Part shown: positions 58,345 to 64,000 of the stretch, one piece after another
How the letters are laid out: each line of letters begins with the position of its first letter
Position numbering within the stretch: the stretch's first letter is position 1
Assembly: GCA_023052935.1 (NCBI GenBank)
Contig: CM041292.1
Coordinates: 108,803,906-108,867,905, forward strand
Source of the DNA: Piezodorus guildinii
Lineage: Eukaryota > Arthropoda > Insecta > Hemiptera > Pentatomidae
Direction: 5' to 3'
Length of the DNA: 64,000 nt
The notes under the pieces: model-generated
What the model was told of the DNA's origin: nothing
What the model saw: only the letters and a program-made list of their open reading frames with translations
Databases searched by the model: none
Position numbers and translations under genes: made by a program

Positions 58345-59973
58345 TTAATCCTCATCACCTCGAATGTATTGAAGCAGAACTGGATATTCTCCTCCAGATG
58401 AATCTTCCCCTTAAAGTGTTCCATCCATCCGAAATATCAAACATCATTCAGAGTTTACCATCCCGCAAAGCACCTGGACATGACCTTATAACTTCCCGTA
58501 TCCTAAAACTACTTCCTCGAAAAGCCATCCTATATCTTACATCTCTAAAGCTCTTCTCCGCTCCACATATTTTCCCACTTCCTGGAAATTATCCATCATT
58601 AAAATGATCCCCAAACCCAAAAAGCCTCCAGAATACCTATCCTCCTACCGCCCCATCTCTATTATATGCATCATGGGTAAAATCCTTTTTTTTTTATTAT
58701 TTATTTAAACAAGGTAAAATCCTTGAAAAACCTCTGCTTAAACGCATATATCCCATCCTTGAATTCCAATCACATTATCCCAGATCATCAGTTTGGTTTC
58801 CGAACATCCCACTCCACTATCCTGCAATGCCATCGTATGGTGGACGATGTCTCGTCTTCATTGGAGCGCGGATTGTACTGCACAGGAGCCTTCTTCTATG
58901 TAGAACAGGCCTTTGACCAACTGTGGCACCCGGGACTACTTTACAAACTCCATAAATTCCTTCCACCTACATACTTCCTCATTATCCAGTCCTATCTCAC
59001 AGACAGGTCCTTCAAAGTAAATCATAACCGTTTCTATTCAACCCTTTTTAATCAGTATGCAGGTGTTCCTCAAGGCAGTATTCTAGGACCCATCCTTTAC
59101 ACAGTTTATACAGCTGATATCCCATCCCATCCTAGCACTATCCTTTCTACCTATGCTGATGACACTTGTGTGTTATCAGTCAACAACGATCCAACCATTG
59201 CCTCCCAAACTCTTCAATCACACATCAAAGACCTTGAAGTATGGTGTCAGAATTGAATAAAAATAACTTCCAATAAATCCCACCAAATCACCTTTACCCT
59301 TCGTCGTAAACCTATGACATCCTGCCCAACAGTATCCTTCAATAACACTCCTCTTGTCCCGGTTGAACAGATCCGATACCTAGGACTGCACCTGGACAAA
59401 CCTCTTACTTGGAACCCTCATACAAAGAGAAAAGTCAAGAAACTGCCCGATGTTTTCGACTACTTCGACACTTACTGGACAAACGCTCTAACCTTCCACT
59501 TAAGAACAAAAGGCTCTCTACATGACTATCATCAGACCGATATGGACTTACGGAGTAGAAATTTGGGGCTCTACTAAACCATCAAATTCTTCCGTTTCCA
59601 ATCCTTGCAATCAAAAATCCTTCAAAAAATCCTTAATGCTCCTTATTTTGTCACAAATAAACTCATCCATAAAGACCTTAACGTTCCATATGTTGCTGGC
59701 TTGGCACGAACCAGGTACCACTCCTTTCATGACAAACTCCATTCCCACTCTAATCCACTTGTTTCAATCCTTGCTTCCTCTACAATCCCTGATAATCCTC
59801 CGAGGCGTCTGAAAAGAAGATGGCTCTGAGACCTTCTAGTTTAACATAGTCTTTGGAGAGCTGCCAATGGGTAGTATCCCTCATGTGAATCCATGACATT
59901 TGTATCTTGAATCTCATTTACTAGATGTGTATCATTATACAGTTGTAAAAAGCAATAAATCTATTAAAAAAAA
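58345..59973 (+). mobile_element. Jockey-like LINE, 5'-truncated copy with target duplication
   Basis: A 1629-bp insertion flanked by AGTTTTGTAAT at 58334-58344 and 59974-59984, probably within the KChIP gene (antisense to it). It encodes RT from LPSRKAPGHDLITS through SSYRPISIICIMGKI, GFRTSHSTILQCHRMV, YVEQAFDQLWHPGLL, VPQGSILGPILYTVYTADI, the catalytic STYADDTCVL and RYLGLHLDKPLTW. Frameshifts follow about 59460. An AATAAATCTATTAAAAAAAA tail ends it. The coding is broken by a 25-bp insertion at 58688 and by stops. Confidence 0.93.
58688..58712 (-). mobile_element. 25-bp SINE-tail insertion with 12-bp target duplication
   Basis: GGTAAAATCCTT occurs at 58676-58687 and 58713-58724, bracketing a 25-bp AT-rich insert whose reverse complement, TTGTTTAAATAAATAATAAA then A residues, resembles the 3' tail of SINE family A. 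It looks like a retroposition truncated to only the tail. It disrupts the LINE reading frame at the Gly-Lys-Ile codons. Confidence 0.7.
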
Positions 59974-60416
59974 AGTTTTGTAATATTTTACATACATTTC
60001 AAATTTTCAGAATACAATAGTGACACATGAGTATTTGAATTTCGTTTTTTAATTATTTCAAGATTACAAACAAATGCCTGAAATATCTCATCAATTTAAT
60101 TATTATACCAATAATTTAGATATTTCGTAGTGATTCCTCTAGTATGATGAAATAGATATGACGATTTTCCCTAGCAGATCATCAGTTTATTATAATGTAA
60201 AATTAAATTGAAATGAAAAATGAAATGATTTAATAACATCTCTGTGTTTCATCGTTATCAGCACTGTTAGTGATAGATATTGATTTTTAACAGTTTTAAA
60301 AAATCTGTAGGTCTATGTTCATTATCATAATTATTTAATATTAGTATGAAATAAATTTAACAAAGTAAAATAATCATAATTATACACACACACACACCAA
60401 TTGGATCCAAAGCTTG

Positions 60417-60840
60417 AAAATCATTCCAAGAGGCTGGAAAGTCTGATGGCCATGCCAAAGATATTCGCATTGCAAGGGATCGTTTGATATTGTGCTCTCA
60501 CAGGAAAGGTGCAGCTGCTGTTAACCAGTGCTGGATATGGAGGCAAAAACTTCATCAACCTGGAGATGCCATCCATAAACTTGTTAAAAGAAAACAAAAT
60601 CCTCATCTTCTACCTACAACCCAGCCTATGTTAGATGGGAGGAGAGGCAAACATGATACCAAGCATATTATCAAGAAGTGTGAGCTGCCTTCTGAGCCAA
60701 GGGAAGGCCGATTTGACTTTCTATTAAATAATGAGCTCATCTGAGAAAGATCTATTGAGACCTGGGGAACTAGAGGAAGACCAGTGATAATCGGTCTATA
60801 CATTAAGGATAGATCTTTAAAGCAGAAGAAGAAGAATGCA
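60417..60840 (+). other. Unclassified repeat-like segment with GAA-rich end
   Basis: Starts after an AC run (60386-60397) and ends GCAGAAGAAGAAGAATG. It includes an 86-codon open frame (60484-60744), unlike any family I know, ending PREGRFDFLLNNELI. It is less AT-rich than its surroundings and may be a retroposon 3' end. Confidence 0.4.
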
Positions 60841-62265
60841 TTTTTTAACTGCTTAGAGAGATCTTATGTTAGTTTACTATCAGTGATTTTAAAATTATAT
60901 TGACACAAAAAAAATTCATAATTTACGTGCATAGCCATACAAAACCACACCTCTTCTTATTTCTTATTATTACTTATTTCTCCGGGGGAACACTAGATTC
61001 CGATTTTTTTTCTCTATTATACATATTCATTTATGAGAAGGTAATGGGACAGAAAACTAACAGGCCAATTCCATTCAATTATAAAAGAATGGACATACTT
61101 TAGCATTTGGTATAATTAGTATAATAATATCGTTATCAAATAATGAAATGATAAATATTTTAGCGATGATAAGAAAAGTCAATTGCTAAAGGTTTATCCC
61201 GATTATTGATTGTGATTCATATGAACAACCAGATTGCTCCAAATGTTTTCATGTTAGACTTCTTATAATATTTATAACTCCGAGTTCGCTTTTAAGATTT
61301 ATAGAGGTTTCCTTTTGACTCTCTGAAGATTGAGATGGAATTTAGTCGCTCCTAAAATTTTCTTTCAAACTGTTAACATTTTTCGCCTTTTGACTTTAAT
61401 TACATAAATTGAAAACGAGTTTGAAATTATTATTATTATTTTTTTTTTTTGGAGAGGCTAAAAAAACAACAACCTATTATGTGGGTGTTACATAATGGAG
61501 TGGGGGACTTATGAGGATTTTGGTATTTTATAATTTTCGAAATGAGATCCACTAAGAGGCTAGCGAGAATTTTCTCTAATTAAATGTTCTCCCCAATCCA
61601 ATAAATAGCACAGAAGCAGACTACCAGGTGGGTGTCGCAGTATTATTAAAGACGCGTTGCGGCTCCTGTAAATTGGATCTCAATACCATTGGATGGCTAA
61701 TCGAAATGCGATCCTCGGAAATCGGAATTGATTTGAACAAAAACTTCCATTGCTTTCTTAAAGAGAAACAATTACATTCCACAACAGTAAAAAATTATCT
61801 GAATTAGATGTGGTTGTTGATAGTTAAACTGTATCACTTTGATGAAGAATTATTGTAATTCAATATTAACTAAATAAACCTACAAATTAGCCAAGAAAAT
61901 ATTTTAATACATATAATGGTTTATAAAGTAAAAGAATGATTTTATTAATAAATGATTTGTGTAAAAAATTTCAACGTATTCTTGAACAAGGCCTGATATA
62001 AAATAGCCCGCCTATGAGGTTCTGAGATTTTGGACGAAAAACAAATGTACAGACCTTAGATGGTATGTAAAATGATAATGGTCTTCTACAACTATCCATC
62101 TTATATTACTTTAAAATCCCATTAGTGAAAGAGATAATTTTCCTTTGCAACTTTCACATTAAATATTACAATGAATATCAATAGTTGAATGTTGAAGAAA
62201 GAAGGAAATTATTCTGGATGGTGGTAAGTGAAAGAAATACAACTAAGTAGTTTTATTTACTTTTC

Positions 62266-62870
62266 CCGGTTCCGACATCGACTGCACCCTTACAAACGTC
62301 TTGCTCGGAACCCTCATACAAGATTGAAACGACAAGAAACTGCACGATGTTTTCAACTAGTTCAACATTTACCGGACAAACGCTCAAACCTTCCACTCAA
62401 CTGCAAAAGGCTCATCTACATGACTATCATAAGACTGATGTGGACTAACGGAGTAGAGATTTGGGGCTCTACTAAACCATCAAATTCTTCCCGTCTCCAA
62501 TCCTTAAAATGAAAAATCCTTCGAAAAATGCTCAGTGCTCCTTATTTTGTCACGAATAAATTCATCCATAATGACCTTAATGTTCCAAATGTTGCTGATT
62601 TGGCCCGAACCAGGTACCACTCTGTTCATGACAAACTCCATTCCCACTCCAACCCCCTAGTTTCAATACTTGCTTCCTCTACAATCCCTGATAGTCCTCC
62701 GAGGCGTCCAAAAAGAAGATGGCCACGGTAACTTCTAGTTTAGCATAGTTTTTGGAGGGATGCCAATGGGTAGTATCCCTAGATGTGAATTATGAAAGTT
62801 TATCTTTTATCATATTTACTGAATGTATTTTATTATACTGTTGTAAATATAATAAATATATATTTTTTAA
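62266..62870 (+). pseudogene. Jockey-like LINE, second copy, 3' 600 bp
   Basis: It aligns with 59375-59965: TTACAAACGTCTTGCTCGGA, ATTTGGGGCTCTACTAAACC, GCTCCTTATTTTGTCACGAA, CCTCCGAGGCGTCCAAAAAG and GATGCCAATGGGTAGTATCC. It lacks the RT catalytic part and ends in AATAAATATATATTTTTTAA. Confidence 0.9.
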
Positions 62871-62879
62871 ATAAAAGAT

Positions 62880-64000
62880 AGTTTCAACTATTTATTGTCT
62901 GACCAAAGGGTATTAAATGTGACAAATTGTGATGGAGTAAAATGAGTGAGCAAAAATATTGATTTGATGATTTGTAACATCTTGTTTAAAGGAAACCTAA
63001 CATTTTAGCTCCATAAACAAAGTAACGTTTTAATTATACGAACAAGACAACCGTGCCGACTTTTTAAAGTTTCACTTCTTGCAAAATCACTTAAATAAAA
63101 AATAACCATTTAAAGATTGATCTAATAATCAATTAAAATCGTATTTGTGGCACTACGAGTCTACTATCCTACTTCGACACTGTTGTGGACATTGAAGCTC
63201 AATGTTGATAGTTATAAAACCGAATAGAGCACGATTACAAACTAGATTTTCCCTCGAGATGTGGTTGGAAGTTTTTTATTTTCACTTATAAATTCAATTT
63301 TAGAATTCGAGCAGATTATCCTGACGAGTAAAATGAAGCTTCGTGAGTTACAACATCTTCGACTTTGTTCACCTTATTTGAGGTTCAAAGAAATATTGAA
63401 TCAACAAGCTCTTTTATTTTGATATGACATGCCTAGTTATTTTTTTCTCTTCGAACAGGTGCTTATGCGTAGATATAATTTTTTTTTGGGATGTATGTAT
63501 AGTTCCTCTACACTGGATCTTTTGAATTGTTTTGTAAATAGACAGCTTATTAAAATATAAGGAAATATTGTTTTTTTTTTTTTTATTATTTAATCTCTTT
63601 TCCGTCTTCTGTACTGGAGTTGCTCAATCACATTCCTTATTTTTGTTGATAGTTATGACAGTCATTAGCAGTAAATATGACAAGGAAGTTATTTTATATT
63701 ACCACTAGTAAATCCGCCCCTTATCCGCTTGGGTGTAATTTCTTTGAGGTGTCATTTATGTTAAAGACATCTCTTTCTGACCTATTAGAGTTTATCGCTT
63801 TTATAACGCAAAATTAGGTAAGTTCATTTGTTAGTTATTTTAGAGTGAAACAAAGATAACGGAAAATTTAATGTTCCCAATTTAAGAAAAATTGATTGCT
63901 CTGTATGTATTTAAAAACTTCAGGAATAACAAAGGTTCCTATACTATTATGTTTATAACTATTAATTATTTCAAATAAACTATTTAAAACACACTTTAAA
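62880..64000. other. Spacer with no recognised feature
   Basis: AT-rich sequence to the right edge. No coding exon, RNA gene or complete repeat is recognised. Confidence 0.55.

Overview
This is an AT-rich, intron-rich arthropod window, probably from an insect. Evidence is the short coding exons with GT/AG borders, tRNA-derived SINEs with target-site duplications, a mariner of the type with a terminal TA duplication, R1-like and jockey-like LINEs, and a nested Ty3/gypsy pair. I see no prokaryotic operons, CRISPR arrays or rRNA genes. Species cannot be named from sequence alone.

Four host genes are visible. (1) 180-6870, minus: five coding exons of WDR19/IFT144, an intraflagellar transport-A subunit. 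Only the N-terminal WD40 part is present; the rest lies off the left edge. (2) 10806-23752, minus: a complete 12-exon gene for a 579-residue C2H2 protein with about 12 zinc fingers. (3) 34059-48637, plus: a complete 6-exon NADPH-dependent aldo-keto reductase (358 residues) with all four catalytic residues and an unusual basic N-terminal extension. (4) 56985-58090, minus: the last two exons of a Kv-channel-interacting protein (KChIP/neuronal calcium sensor family); its 5' exons are presumably beyond the right edge.

The rest is introns, intergenic DNA and transposable elements. 1-10800 holds two tRNA-derived SINE families, a minisatellite, a local duplication and a hammerhead-ribozyme-like motif at 1752-1868. 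The zinc-finger gene's introns hold fold-back elements and a seven-copy 295-bp tandem array (19475-21500). 24000-34000 is a transposon block: a decayed LINE end (27279-28435) and an old Ty3/gypsy element (about 28600-33850) split by a second gypsy element inserted in reverse (29465-33312, 133-bp LTRs, 5-bp duplication). That inner element lacks a usual tRNA primer site; instead the sequence next to its 5' LTR is a perfect 19-nt complement to its own LTR, which suggests self-priming.

The aldo-keto reductase introns carry a mariner with an in-frame internal deletion, a jockey-like gag fragment, two tandem 786-bp repeat units plus a third split by an R1-like LINE in a TG run, and several LINE 3' ends. 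58345-62870 has two related jockey-like LINE copies. Pure spacer includes most of 21625-23434, 24000-26200, 47150-48500 and 50000-55300.

No wholly new gene system is claimed. The best leads are the self-priming LTR element, the hammerhead-like element, the R1-like insertion into a TG microsatellite and the in-frame deleted mariner.
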